Counted from the stretch's first letter, positions 23,871-32,525 are shown. The stretch is 45,484 bases of DNA from Carboxylicivirga sp. M1479 (GCF_007097485.1 NZ_VKDE01000036.1:1-45484), one strand, 5' to 3'. Notes: generated by a model from the letters alone, not told the origin. Numbers and translations are program-made.

Positions 23871-25727
23871 GTGGGTGGCATCAACAATCGTACGCTTTTA
23901 ATAGCAGCCATAATGGTGAGCTTGGGCTTAATATTTATTGCCAAGCTTTTTGTATTGCAGGTGTACGATACATCCTATAGCATGTCGGCAGAAAGTAATA
24001 CCCGACGTAAGGTAACCCAATACCCCTCGCGCGGATTAGTCTATGATAGAAATGGTAAATTATTGGTTTCAAACCAGGCCGTATATGATGTAATGGTTGT
24101 TCCGCGTGATATTGTGGCATTTGACTCAACCGATTTTTGCGCATCGCTTGATTTAAGCATTGAGCAGTTAAGGGCGCGATTTGTACAGATGCGTAAAGAC
24201 ATCCGTTCACGAAAGATATCAACCTACAAACCATCTGTTTTTATGAAACAGCTATCGGCAGAGCAATACGGTAGCTTTCAGGAGAAACTATACAAATTCA
24301 AAGGTTTTTTTGTTCAGGGGCGTACTCTACGAAAGTACGAGCACCCATCGGCGGCTCATGTGCTGGGATACGTGGGCGAGATTAGCGAAAACAAACTCAA
24401 GAAAGACACCTATTACTCGCAAGGCGATTATGTGGGCATTAGTGGTATTGAACAGACCTACGAAAATGAGCTAAGGGGTAAAAAAGGTGTGAAGTACATG
24501 CTTGTGGATGTACACGGCCGTGAAAAAGGTGCTTTTAGAAATGCTAGACACGATACAGCAGCCATTGCTGGCAAAAACATTACCCTTTCGTTAGATATTG
24601 CTTTGCAACAGTATGGCGAACAGTTGATGAAGAATAAGATTGGAAGTGTGGTGGCCATTGAACCATCAACAGGTGAAATATTATCACTCATTTCGGCTCC
24701 CAATTATGAACCATCCTTATTGATTGGTCGTGATCGCTCTAAAAACTTTCCGGTATTATTACAAGACACCTTAAAACCATTATTGAACAGGGCCATTCAA
24801 TCGGCCTATCCTCCAGGATCGACGTTTAAAACTATTAACGCCTTAATTGGCTTACAGGAAGGCACGCTGAAGCCCTATAGCACTCACGAATGCTTTATGG
24901 GTTACTTTACACGAGGTATTTCCGTAGGTTGTCACTTACACGATTCGCCACTTGACTTATCGCAATCGGTACAACACTCGTGTAACGCCTATTATTGCTA
25001 TGAGTTTAGAGATATATTGGATAATCCTAAATACGAAAACATACAAGAATCGTTTAATGTGTGGAAAGATTACCTGGTGAAATTTGGCTTTGGCTACCGA
25101 TTGGGAGCTGACTTTAGAAATGAAGTACGTGGCTTTGTACCGAATGCCAATTATTTTGACAAGGTCTACAAAGGAAGCTGGGACTCACGTACCGTCATAT
25201 CCTTATCCATTGGTCAGGGGGAGCTATTAACCACTCCTTTGCAAATGGCCAATATGTCGGCCATGATAGCCAACAGAGGACGCTTTTTTACCCCGCACAT
25301 AATAAAAGATATTGAAGCAGAAGATATTGATGAGCGCTTTTCGGAGATACATGAAACAGACATTGATGTGCAACACTTTGCCCCTATTGTAAACGGAATG
25401 GAATTAGCTGTTTGGGGAGGTGCAGGAAGTACGGCGCGCATCGCTCAAATACCAGGCATCACTATTTGTGGTAAAACGGGTACTGCACAAAATCCGCACG
25501 GCGATGACCACTCGATTTTTATGGCTTTTGCTCCCAAGGATGATCCGAAAATTGCCATAGCAGTTTATGTTGAGAATGGTGGGTTTGGTGCAACATGGGG
25601 CGCTCCCATTGCCAGTTTAATGGTTGAAAAATATTTAACGGATACCATATCCACCCCCTATAGAAAATGGATTGAAAAACGCATGTTGGAAGGAGACCTG
25701 ATTAATGGCGAGCAGAAACTACAATAA
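23871..25727 (+). CDS. mrdA: Penicillin-binding protein 2 (elongation transpeptidase)
   Basis: 618-residue class B transpeptidase that cross-links lateral-wall peptidoglycan with RodA. One N-terminal membrane helix (about 8-27), a pedestal domain, and the transpeptidase with the three catalytic boxes: Ser317 in GSTFK (Lys320), SCN at 370-372, and KTGT at 535-538. The start is GTG at 23871, 3 bp after the mreD stop, with an unusually strong GGAGG at 23860-23864 six bases ahead. The end overlaps rodA by 23 bp. The gene order mreBCD-mrdA-rodA is the standard elongasome operon. Confidence 0.95.
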   Translation: MGGINNRTLLIAAIMVSLGLIFIAKLFVLQVYDTSYSMSAESNTRRKVTQYPSRGLVYDRNGKLLVSNQAVYDVMVVPRDIVAFDSTDFCASLDLSIEQLRARFVQMRKDIRSRKISTYKPSVFMKQLSAEQYGSFQEKLYKFKGFFVQGRTLRKYEHPSAAHVLGYVGEISENKLKKDTYYSQGDYVGISGIEQTYENELRGKKGVKYMLVDVHGREKGAFRNARHDTAAIAGKNITLSLDIALQQYGEQLMKNKIGSVVAIEPSTGEILSLISAPNYEPSLLIGRDRSKNFPVLLQDTLKPLLNRAIQSAYPPGSTFKTINALIGLQEGTLKPYSTHECFMGYFTRGISVGCHLHDSPLDLSQSVQHSCNAYYCYEFRDILDNPKYENIQESFNVWKDYLVKFGFGYRLGADFRNEVRGFVPNANYFDKVYKGSWDSRTVISLSIGQGELLTTPLQMANMSAMIANRGRFFTPHIIKDIEAEDIDERFSEIHETDIDVQHFAPIVNGMELAVWGGAGSTARIAQIPGITICGKTGTAQNPHGDDHSIFMAFAPKDDPKIAIAVYVENGGFGATWGAPIASLMVEKYLTDTISTPYRKWIEKRMLEGDLINGEQKLQ

Positions 25728-27126
25728 AAATATCGACTGGATCACTGTTGGTCTGTACAGCCTACTTGTATTATTTGGTTGGCTAAATATTTATGCGGCC
25801 AACTTTAATCCTGAAAACCCCATATTTTTTGATACCAGCAAAGAATATTTCAAACAGTTGGTATGGATCGGTTTCTCTTTGTTTTTTGTTGGTATGATAC
25901 TCATTACCGATAGTAAGTTCTACGTTGAGTTTGCCTATATATTTTATGGTATTACCATCCTATTGCTCATTGTAGTTCTACTTTTTGGCAAAGAAATAAA
26001 TGGAGCCAAATCGTGGTTTGAGTTGGGCCCAGTACGCTTTCAACCTGCCGAGCTTTCGAAAATGGCCACCAACCTGGCTGTTGCCCGTGCTTTAAGTCGT
26101 TATGGATTTTCTTTTGGTAAATTCTCAGACCTCATTAAAGCAGGTGCCATTGTACTGTTTCCAATGCTATTGATCTTACTTCAAAACGACACTGGCTCGG
26201 CCTTAGTTTACAGCGTATTTATCATCGTGTTTTACCGCGAAGGTTTAACGGGTTACATTCTTACCTTTGGCTTTATAGCCGCCATTGTTGCCACTTTAAC
26301 ACTAATGGTTCCGAATGCTACTATTATTGGCCTTATTGTTATTTGTGTATTGGGCATTATGTATTTTAAAGGTGCCCGAACCGAGTTGATAAAAGGAATT
26401 ATTGCCGGTGCAGTTCTTCTGGTAGTGAGTTATGCTGCTTATCGATATGCAAAACTCTCACTAGAACTTGAATACGTGCTACTGCCTGCTGTATTGCTTA
26501 CCAGTGGCTATTTGCTATATACGACACTTGCCAAGCGCATTAATAAATTTATCCCCACCTATTTGTTAATCATGTGGAGCGCTATTGTATTAACGGTATC
26601 TGCCGATTACTTTTTTGAGGATGTACTGTCGCATTACCAACGCACACGTATTAATGTGTTACTAGGTATTGAAAAAGACCCTCTTGGAGCTGGATATAAC
26701 GTTAATCAATCGAAAATTGCCATTGGATCTGGAGGTTTAACAGGGAAAGGTTATTTACAAGGAACACAAACGAAGTTTAATTTTGTACCAGAGCAATCAA
26801 CCGACTTTATATACTGTACCGTTGGGGAAGAATGGGGCTTTATGGGATCCACCGCTGTTGTTGTTATCTTTTTAGCTTTGCTCTTACGCCTACTATACCT
26901 GGCAGAACTCCAGCACTCAGCCTTTAGTCGGATTTATGGATATGGCGTTGCAGCTATCTTCTTTTTTCACTTTGCCATTAACATTGGCATGACCATAGGT
27001 TTAGCACCTGTAATTGGTATTCCCTTGCCGTTCTTTAGCTATGGAGGCTCGTCCTTATGGGGTTTTACACTGTTGTTATTTGTGTTTTTAAAGCTCGATA
27101 CCAACAGAAACGAGCTTATTCGTTAA
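25705..27126 (+). CDS. rodA: RodA, SEDS peptidoglycan glycosyltransferase
   Basis: 473 residues, long for RodA (about 370-420 is common), with extra hydrophobic segments between about 180 and 290, a feature often met in Bacteroidota. SEDS marks are present: GAKSWFELGPVRFQPAE with SKMA after it, LLQNDTGSALVY, the extracellular loop with YQRTRIN and EKDPLGAGYN, where the catalytic Asp is expected, then QSKIAIGSGGLTGKGY and PEQSTDFIY, and the final GIPLPFFSYGGSSL. It polymerises lipid II with PBP2. The ATG at 25705 lies inside mrdA with an AAGGAG site 9-14 bases ahead. An AT-rich terminator follows at once. Confidence 0.94.
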   Translation: MASRNYNKNIDWITVGLYSLLVLFGWLNIYAANFNPENPIFFDTSKEYFKQLVWIGFSLFFVGMILITDSKFYVEFAYIFYGITILLLIVVLLFGKEINGAKSWFELGPVRFQPAELSKMATNLAVARALSRYGFSFGKFSDLIKAGAIVLFPMLLILLQNDTGSALVYSVFIIVFYREGLTGYILTFGFIAAIVATLTLMVPNATIIGLIVICVLGIMYFKGARTELIKGIIAGAVLLVVSYAAYRYAKLSLELEYVLLPAVLLTSGYLLYTTLAKRINKFIPTYLLIMWSAIVLTVSADYFFEDVLSHYQRTRINVLLGIEKDPLGAGYNVNQSKIAIGSGGLTGKGYLQGTQTKFNFVPEQSTDFIYCTVGEEWGFMGSTAVVVIFLALLLRLLYLAELQHSAFSRIYGYGVAAIFFFHFAINIGMTIGLAPVIGIPLPFFSYGGSSLWGFTLLLFVFLKLDTNRNELIR

Positions 27127-27158
27127 AAATACTTAATCATTGAAAGTATTTTTTTAAC
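27122..27158 (+). terminator. Terminator of the mre-rodA operon
   Basis: GTTAAAAATACTT (27122-27134) pairs with AAGTATTTTTTTAAC (27144-27158), with the T-run within the 3' arm. It overlaps the rodA stop codon and ends the purH-rodA transcript about 75 bp before the next promoter. Confidence 0.7.
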
Positions 27159-27232
27159 ATTTCATATTCACACTTTCATAAGTATCTGATTTAGTTTATA
27201 TTTCACCCATTACTATCTGAAAGTTGAAGAAT

Positions 27233-27263
27233 TTTGATTTAATTTTTTATTTTCCTACTTTTG
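27233..27263 (+). promoter_or_regulatory. Promoter of the KamA-like gene
   Basis: TTTG (27233-27236), 19-bp spacer, TACTTTTG (27256-27263): exact matches to both Bacteroidetes boxes. Transcription should start near 27270, giving a leader of about 145 nt, unusually long for this promoter type. Confidence 0.8.
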
Positions 27264-27270
27264 CGGCACG

Positions 27271-27396
27271 TCATTTGTAATGATAGACACCCTGAGACTC
27301 TCGGTTATGTTGCTGTGGGAATGGAGGTTAGCAACTCTCAAAAATAGCCGGTCTTGGAATATTAACAAATGATTCCGCACGAAATTTGCCGAATCA
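27271..27396 (+). promoter_or_regulatory. Structured leader RNA, possible riboswitch
   Basis: Helices found by eye: P1 TCATTTGT (27271-27278) with ACAAATGA (27365-27372); P2 27292-27298 with 27351-27357; P3 27302-27308 with 27344-27350; P4 GTTGCT (27309-27314) with AGCAAC (27330-27335), 15-nt purine-rich loop. Rival helices exist at both ends: TCATT/AATGA (27271-27283) and TGATTC/GAATCA (27370-27375, 27391-27396), each excluding P1. This is the design of a ligand- or translation-controlled switch. It does not match the TPP, lysine, SAM-I, cobalamin or c-di-GMP motifs I know. The final element lies 20-40 nt before the ATG. Confidence 0.55.
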
Positions 27397-27415
27397 ATAA
27401 AAAAAGAGATTGCTT

Positions 27416-28720
27416 ATGAAGTATAGTATTTATGCGCTGCACAATTATCGACAAATTCCACAAATAGAACGACTTACAGAAGAGGACATCTTCAGCATAG
27501 AAGTAGTTGGAACGGTATTACCATTTAAAACCAACAGCTATGTTGTTAATGAATTGATCGATTGGGATAATTATAAAGAAGATCCCATTTTTATCTTGAC
27601 TTTCCCTCAAAAAGGCATGTTGGAAGAGGAAGATTTCAACCACATGGCTAAAGTTCTGAAAAGTGGAGCCGATAAAGCATGCATAAAGGAAGAAGCAAAC
27701 AAGATTCGTGAAAAGCTAAATCCACACCCAGCCGGGCAGATGGAATACAATGTACCTGAATTAAACGGCGTTAAGCTAACAGGTGTACAGCACAAATATG
27801 ACGAAACCATGTTGTTCTTCCCTGCGCAAGGACAAACATGTCATGCTTATTGTACTTTCTGTTTCCGTTGGCCACAATTTACCAACATGGACGAGATGAA
27901 ATTCGCCATGAAGGAAATAGATTACGTTATTGAATACCTAAGACAACATCCTGAGATTACCGACCTGCTAATTACTGGTGGCGACCCAATGGTGATGAAA
28001 GGCAAAATGTTAGATACTTACCTAACAGCTTTAATTGATGCCGACATTCCTCATTTGAAGAATATTCGTATTGGCTCTAAAACTTTAGGTTTCTGGCCTT
28101 ATCGTTACTTAACTGACAGCGATGCCGACGAAGTATTGGCTGCTTTCAAAAAAGTAACTGACGCTGGTATTTCATTGGCCTTTATGGCTCACTTTAACCA
28201 CTACCGTGAGTTAGAAACTGAAGCTGTACAAGAAGCTATTAAGAAAATACGTGCTACAGGTGTGCAAATTCGCACCCAGTCGCCATTATTAAATAACATT
28301 AACGCCAAACCAGAGATTTGGTCAACAATGTGGCAAAAACAAGTAAGTTTAGGTTTAATTCCTTACTACATGTTTATTGCTCGTGACACTGGTGCTCAAA
28401 AATACTTTGGCGTATCATTGGTTGATGCCTGGAAAATTTTCCAAAAGGCTTACCAAAGTGTAAGTGGTATCTGCCGAACAGTACGTGGACCAAGTATGTC
28501 GTGTACGCCAGGTAAAGTACGTATTGTGGGTGTTACTGAGGTGAAAGGTGAAAAAGCCTTTGTTCTTGAATTTATTCAGGGACGCGAAAGCAACTGGGTA
28601 GCTCGCCCATTCTTTGCCAAGTACGATGATAAAGCTGTTTGGATGGATGACTTAAAACCAGCATTTGGTAACTCAGAGTTCTTTTTTGAGCAGGAGTTTT
28701 CAGATATGTTTCTAGGATAA
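27416..28720 (+). CDS. KamA-family radical SAM protein (lysine 2,3-aminomutase-like)
   Basis: 434 residues from the ATG at 27416; a TTG two codons upstream (27410) is less likely. The radical SAM cluster motif is Cys142-x3-Cys146-x2-Cys149 (CHAYCTFC), followed by LLITGGDPMVMK and the barrel strands of the KamA family. KamA enzymes move amino groups using SAM, PLP and an iron-sulfur cluster. However, the C-terminal part departs from true lysine 2,3-aminomutase: IPYYMFIARDTG keeps one Asp, but the DAPGGGGK stretch with the second lysine-contacting Asp and the PLP lysine is replaced by SMSCTPGKVRI. The substrate is therefore probably not lysine. It has its own strong promoter, a structured leader and a terminator. 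Confidence 0.75.
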   Translation: MKYSIYALHNYRQIPQIERLTEEDIFSIEVVGTVLPFKTNSYVVNELIDWDNYKEDPIFILTFPQKGMLEEEDFNHMAKVLKSGADKACIKEEANKIREKLNPHPAGQMEYNVPELNGVKLTGVQHKYDETMLFFPAQGQTCHAYCTFCFRWPQFTNMDEMKFAMKEIDYVIEYLRQHPEITDLLITGGDPMVMKGKMLDTYLTALIDADIPHLKNIRIGSKTLGFWPYRYLTDSDADEVLAAFKKVTDAGISLAFMAHFNHYRELETEAVQEAIKKIRATGVQIRTQSPLLNNINAKPEIWSTMWQKQVSLGLIPYYMFIARDTGAQKYFGVSLVDAWKIFQKAYQSVSGICRTVRGPSMSCTPGKVRIVGVTEVKGEKAFVLEFIQGRESNWVARPFFAKYDDKAVWMDDLKPAFGNSEFFFEQEFSDMFLG

Positions 28721-28742
28721 TCATTCGAAACAAAAATATTTC

Positions 28743-28777
28743 AAAAGCAGAATTACTTCGGTGATTCTGCTTTTTTT
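28743..28777 (+). terminator. Terminator after the KamA-like gene
   Basis: 11-bp stem AAAAGCAGAAT (28743-28753) / ATTCTGCTTTT (28764-28774) with a TTCG-containing loop, followed by more T residues. It lies 22 bp past the stop codon. Confidence 0.9.
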
Positions 28778-28838
28778 GTTTAGGAACAGATTCGCCCTTA
28801 TCTTGGTAAACTAGTTTAGATATTTAGTTTAGAGGACA

Positions 28839-29414
28839 ATGATTAGACCCTATTTTGAAGAGCAAGATTACCAGGGCATTGATTTTACTTTGGAAGAGTT
28901 AAGCCAAGGTGAATATGAGAATTGCTTATTTACCAACTGTAAAATGGCCGAAATATGTCTAAGCAATCATCAGTTTACCGATTGCCAGTTTATCAATTGC
29001 GATTTTAGCAATGCGCAAATTACACATACGGTTTTTAAAGATGTTCGCTTTAAGGACTGTAAACTCATGGGTTTGCAGTTTAACGAATGCAACGAGTTAT
29101 TCTTCTCTGCCAGCTTTGACAATTGCCAGCTACCATTAGCATCTTTTTACAAGCGGAAGCTTAAAAACTGTGCATTCATCAATTGTCAACTCCATGAAGT
29201 TGATTTTGCTGAGTGTGATTTAAGCAAAACAAAATTTGTTGATTGCGATTTGAGCAACGCCTTATTTGACAATACCAACTTGTCAAAAGTTGATATGTCG
29301 AGCTCTTATAATTTCACCATCGACCCAGAAAGAAATAACATTAACAAAGCACAATTTTCAAACGACCAGTTAATTGGATTGTTAGGTAAATATCAGCTGA
29401 CTGTGAAACAATAA
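28839..29414 (+). CDS. Pentapeptide-repeat protein (Qnr/McbG-like)
   Basis: 191 residues, cytosolic. From about residue 20 to 160 there is a run of pentapeptide repeats (A/C-[DN]-[LF]-x-x), for example FTDCQFINCDFSNAQ and AECDLSKTKFVDCD, which fold into a square right-handed beta-helix. The C-terminus (FTIDPERNNINKAQFS, LLGKYQL) is like that of Qnr-type proteins, which mimic DNA and protect gyrase. Whether this one binds gyrase is not known; many Bacteroidota carry such a gene with no resistance role. It is a single gene between a terminator and the EamA promoter. Confidence 0.85.
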   Translation: MIRPYFEEQDYQGIDFTLEELSQGEYENCLFTNCKMAEICLSNHQFTDCQFINCDFSNAQITHTVFKDVRFKDCKLMGLQFNECNELFFSASFDNCQLPLASFYKRKLKNCAFINCQLHEVDFAECDLSKTKFVDCDLSNALFDNTNLSKVDMSSSYNFTIDPERNNINKAQFSNDQLIGLLGKYQLTVKQ

Positions 29415-29453
29415 AAAGCTGAGTTCAAATAGCTTTCAGCCACAAGCTTTTAT

Positions 29454-29461
29454 TACCTTTG
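29454..29461 (+). promoter_or_regulatory. -7 promoter element of the EamA operon
   Basis: TACCTTTG matches TAnnTTTG exactly, 21 bp before the ATG at 29483. No TTTG box at the usual distance was seen. Confidence 0.5.
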
Positions 29462-29482
29462 CCAGCGTTAAAAATCAGGCAC

Positions 29483-30373
29483 ATGTCAGAACGTTATAAA
29501 GTATTGGGTAGCTTAATTTTATCCATGATTTGCTGGGCTTTTTCATTTGTATGGATAAAGCAAGCTTTTGCATCGTTTAACCCCTTAACCATTGTGGTGA
29601 TGCGATTGACTATTAGTGCAGGACTTTTGTTTGTTATACTAAAGCTTCTAAAGCAACTGGTATCCTTACGAAAGGCCGATTTAAAATGGTTCATACTTCT
29701 GGCTTTTTTCGAGCCCTTCCTTTACTTTATGGGCGAGAGTTTTGGTTTGGAATTGGTATCATCAACAGTGGGTGCCGTTATAGTTTCTACCATTCCACTG
29801 TTTGCCCCTATTACCGATAAAGTATTTTTTAAAAGCCGCATTAGCTGGGCCAATATACTGGGCATTTTTGTTTCGTTTGCCGGTGTTTTGTTACTAATAT
29901 TTAAAGATGATTTTTCATTGGCAGCGCCTCTTAAAGGCATCTTACTGGTGTTTTTAGCTGTATTTGCCGCTCTGGGTTATTCGGTAGTTCTCAAAAAAGT
30001 GCCCAATCATTATAATTCGGTTAGCATCATCATGTTTCAAAATGCTATTGGATTGGTTTATTTCTTGCCGCTATTTTTCATTTACGATCTACCAAAACTT
30101 GGCGATAAAGTAATTACTGCAGAAGCTGTTTATGCAGTGGTAGCCTTGGCGGTAGTGGCATCGTCATTAGCGTTTATATTTTTCACTTATGGCATGCGAA
30201 AAATTGGCATCACTAAAGCCAATGTATTTGTTAACATGATACCTGTTTTTACAGCCGTACTTGCTTGGTGGGTATTGGGCGAAGTATTAACATTTCAGAT
30301 GTTATTAGGCATTGCCATTGTCATCAGTGGTGTATTTGTTTCACAAATTAAAGTCAGAAAACGTGGCATTTGA
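29483..30373 (+). CDS. EamA-family (DMT) transporter
   Basis: About 296 residues with ten transmembrane segments forming two EamA repeats (about 5-140 and 155-290). Typical features are the start LILSMICWAFSFVWIKQAF, VVMRLTISAGLLFV, the SSTVGAVIVSTIPLFAP loop, and the end ITKANVFVNMIPVFTAVLAW, LGEVLT. The family exports amino acids, purines, drugs or other small metabolites; the substrate is unknown. The frame is open to a TTG at 29459, but the ATG at 29483 is preferred because it sits just after the promoter. The 3' end overlaps the next gene by 11 bp. Confidence 0.88.
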   Translation: MSERYKVLGSLILSMICWAFSFVWIKQAFASFNPLTIVVMRLTISAGLLFVILKLLKQLVSLRKADLKWFILLAFFEPFLYFMGESFGLELVSSTVGAVIVSTIPLFAPITDKVFFKSRISWANILGIFVSFAGVLLLIFKDDFSLAAPLKGILLVFLAVFAALGYSVVLKKVPNHYNSVSIIMFQNAIGLVYFLPLFFIYDLPKLGDKVITAEAVYAVVALAVVASSLAFIFFTYGMRKIGITKANVFVNMIPVFTAVLAWWVLGEVLTFQMLLGIAIVISGVFVSQIKVRKRGI

Positions 30374-30857
30374 TCCTCAAAAACTTGATAAAGATGCGCG
30401 CAATAAAGCCAAAGAAAACAAGGCATTTCTGGCTAAACTAAAAAAGAAGCGCCCCAAAAGTTTAGATGACGAAGCACAGCGTTTGCATGTGGAGGTATTT
30501 GAATATACCGATTGCTTAGAATGTGCCAATTGCTGTAAATCCATCAGTCCCATCATAATCGACAGGGATATTGATCGTTTGGCTAATCATTTGCGAATGA
30601 AACCCAAGGAGGTTATTGAACAGTACCTGCTTTTGGATGATGACGGCGATTATATTTTTCGCGAAACACCGTGTCCATTTCTCATGCCTGATAACTATTG
30701 CATGGTATACGAATCGCGTCCTCGCGCCTGTCGGGAATACCCGCATACCGATCGAAAACGCTTTTACCAGATTACTTCTCTTACCTACAAAAACACCTTT
30801 GTTTGTCCAGCTGCATTTGATGTGGTGGAGGGCTTAAAGCCAATCTTTGATAAATGA
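30363..30857 (+). CDS. YkgJ-family cysteine-cluster protein
   Basis: About 164 residues from the GTG at 30363 (VAFDPQKLD), which overlaps the end of the EamA gene by 11 bp; the frame is open upstream to 30312 but that start would overlap by over 60 bp. After a lysine-rich N-terminus come the metal-binding cysteines: CLECANCCK (about 57-65), CPFL with YCMVYESRPRACREYP, and a final VCPAAF. The pattern is the YkgJ/zinc-or-iron-cluster family, whose function is not settled. Tight overlap suggests translational coupling with the transporter, but no functional link is known. Confidence 0.85.
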   Translation: MAFDPQKLDKDARNKAKENKAFLAKLKKKRPKSLDDEAQRLHVEVFEYTDCLECANCCKSISPIIIDRDIDRLANHLRMKPKEVIEQYLLLDDDGDYIFRETPCPFLMPDNYCMVYESRPRACREYPHTDRKRFYQITSLTYKNTFVCPAAFDVVEGLKPIFDK

Positions 30858-30888
30858 TTTGATTAAGGACACTATTTTAATATTTTTA
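30858..30888 (+). promoter_or_regulatory. Promoter of porQ
   Basis: TTTG (30858-30861), 19-bp spacer, TATTTTTA (30881-30888): one mismatch from the -7 consensus (last base). It begins immediately after the stop codon of the previous gene and leaves a leader of about 10 nt. Confidence 0.6.
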
Positions 30889-30905
30889 CCGTTTTAGTAC
30901 TTACG

Positions 30906-31937
30906 ATGAGGGGAAGAACAGTCATTTATATACTTACAATTGCGTTTTCTTGCATGTGTCAAATGGGCATGGCTCAGCAAGCAGGAAGCAGCACCTATGA
31001 CTTTTTGAACCTAACTAATTCAGCTCGTGTGGGCGCATTAGGTGGTAATCAAGTGGGTATGAATAGCAAAGACGTTAGTTTGGTCTTTCACAATCCGGCT
31101 AACTTATCGCAAGACCTTCATCAATCTTTAGTTTTTAACTACGTGCCTTATGTCAGCGATATTAAAATGACGTATGCAGGCTATGCCCAAAAATTTGACG
31201 GCATAGGAACATTCGGCCTCAGCATTCATTCACTCAACTATGGTACTTTCGACAGAGCGGATGTGGACGGGAATCTCAATGGCACTTTTTCAGCTGCAGA
31301 GTATGCTATTAACCTTAGTTACTCAAAAGTATTATCGCCAAAGTTAAGAGCAGGTGTTAGCTTAAAACCCATCATTTCGAATCTGGAACAATACAACTCT
31401 TTTGGGTTAGCAGCCGATATAGGTTTATTATACCACTCCGAAAATCAACTCTTCTCAGCTGGTATCACATTAAAGAATGTTGGCTCACAAATAACCACGT
31501 ATAACGATACTTACGAACCACTTCCTACTGATTTACAAATTGGATTAAGTAAGAAACTGGCCCATGCCCCATTTCGTTTTTCAATAACGGCTCAGGATCT
31601 ATTTGATTGGAAGATGAAGTACAAGGTGGAAGATGGCAACGGCGAAATTATAGAAGATGCGGGCAATAGTGGCGGTGGATTTGACCAGCTAATGCGTCAC
31701 ATGATTGTAGGAATTGAGTTAGTACCATCGGATAACTTCTATGTGGCGGTGGGTTACAATCATCGTCGAAGACAAGAATTGGGTGTCAGCGATAAAATGT
31801 CTACTTCCGGATATTCATGGGGATTTGGATTTAGAGTGCATAAATTCCATTTCGCCTACGGCTCGGCGCGCTACCATTTGGCAGGTTCTTCCAATCATTT
31901 TAGCATCTCTACACAGTTATCAAACTTCAAGAGATAA
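30906..31937 (+). CDS. porQ: PorQ-like type IX secretion protein
   Basis: 343 residues with a signal peptide (about 1-23, ending GMAQQ). The mature part is an outer-membrane beta-barrel of the PorQ type: YDFLNLTNSARVGALGGNQ, SLVFHNPANLS, then alternating strands with YAQKFDGIGTFGLSIHSLNYG and IVGIELVPSDNFYVAVGYN, ending in SARYHLAGSSNHFSIS. PorQ forms a peripheral complex with PorZ/PorU/PorV that takes up T9SS cargo for attachment to lipopolysaccharide. The two secreted beta-helix proteins in this window carry the matching sorting domain. PorQ is distinguished from the related PorV family by its shorter length and order of motifs; confidence in the exact member is fair. Confidence 0.75.
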   Translation: MRGRTVIYILTIAFSCMCQMGMAQQAGSSTYDFLNLTNSARVGALGGNQVGMNSKDVSLVFHNPANLSQDLHQSLVFNYVPYVSDIKMTYAGYAQKFDGIGTFGLSIHSLNYGTFDRADVDGNLNGTFSAAEYAINLSYSKVLSPKLRAGVSLKPIISNLEQYNSFGLAADIGLLYHSENQLFSAGITLKNVGSQITTYNDTYEPLPTDLQIGLSKKLAHAPFRFSITAQDLFDWKMKYKVEDGNGEIIEDAGNSGGGFDQLMRHMIVGIELVPSDNFYVAVGYNHRRRQELGVSDKMSTSGYSWGFGFRVHKFHFAYGSARYHLAGSSNHFSISTQLSNFKR

Positions 31938-31989
31938 AGCTACTTTTCAATAACCTTTGGTGAATATTAGCATAAGCCATCAATTTGAT

Positions 31990-31997
31990 TATTTTTG
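31990..31997 (+). promoter_or_regulatory. -7 promoter element of the orphan gene
   Basis: TATTTTTG, an exact TAnnTTTG match, 26 bp before the ATG at 32024. The nearest TTTG (31956-31959) is 30 bp away, too far for a standard spacer. Confidence 0.5.
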
Positions 31998-32023
31998 TGA
32001 CTCGTTCTACACACAACTTAATC

Positions 32024-32515
32024 ATGGCTATATTTAAAATTGACGTTCCGGATAAAAAGCTGGAATTTATTCTTGAATTGTTTAATAATATCAAATTTCT
32101 GAAATATCAGGCTATTGAAGCTGAACCAACAGCTGATATTAGTGAGAGAAAGAAAGCAACGCAAGAGCTTATATCGACTCTTTCGCCCTCATCAAATGGG
32201 ATCCAACAGGGAAAAAGCGTCAATGATATGGACAGCTTAATGGCGGCAATAAAAAAGGTACAAGATAAGCGAACTGCTAAATGTGAAAATGTTCTTTTTC
32301 GATTTCCGCATAGTACCGAATCCAATGCAGTGCCAATTAGCTCAATCAACCATTTGCGCACCACTATTGAAAGTTACTTTCGAACGAGTATTACTGGACT
32401 TTCATTCCATCGAAACAGAGATGAAGCCTACGAAATGGATCGATTCAAAGTCATTATCAAACTATCTGATGAATCGGAAGTAAAAGCGGGCTATTGTAAT
32501 GCAGAAATAAATTAA
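32024..32515 (+). CDS. Protein of unknown function
   Basis: About 163 residues from the ATG at 32024 (MAIFKIDVPD); an open frame to 31985 precedes the promoter. Soluble, no recognised domain. The first 50 residues (KKLEFILELFNNIKFLKYQAIE) look like the short N-terminal element of several small antitoxin-like Bacteroidota proteins. The middle is a charged linker. The C-terminal 70 residues (FRFPHSTESNAVPISSINHL, then FKVIIKLSDESEVKAGYC) form an alpha/beta pattern. It converges with ndh with a 10-bp gap. Function unknown. Confidence 0.65.
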   Translation: MAIFKIDVPDKKLEFILELFNNIKFLKYQAIEAEPTADISERKKATQELISTLSPSSNGIQQGKSVNDMDSLMAAIKKVQDKRTAKCENVLFRFPHSTESNAVPISSINHLRTTIESYFRTSITGLSFHRNRDEAYEMDRFKVIIKLSDESEVKAGYCNAEIN

Positions 32516-32525
32516 GTACCAGCTA

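Noticed and set aside
27366-27400. Hairpin before the KamA-like gene as an intrinsic terminator
   Set aside because: The stem is weak and followed by A residues, not T. It fits translational control better than termination.
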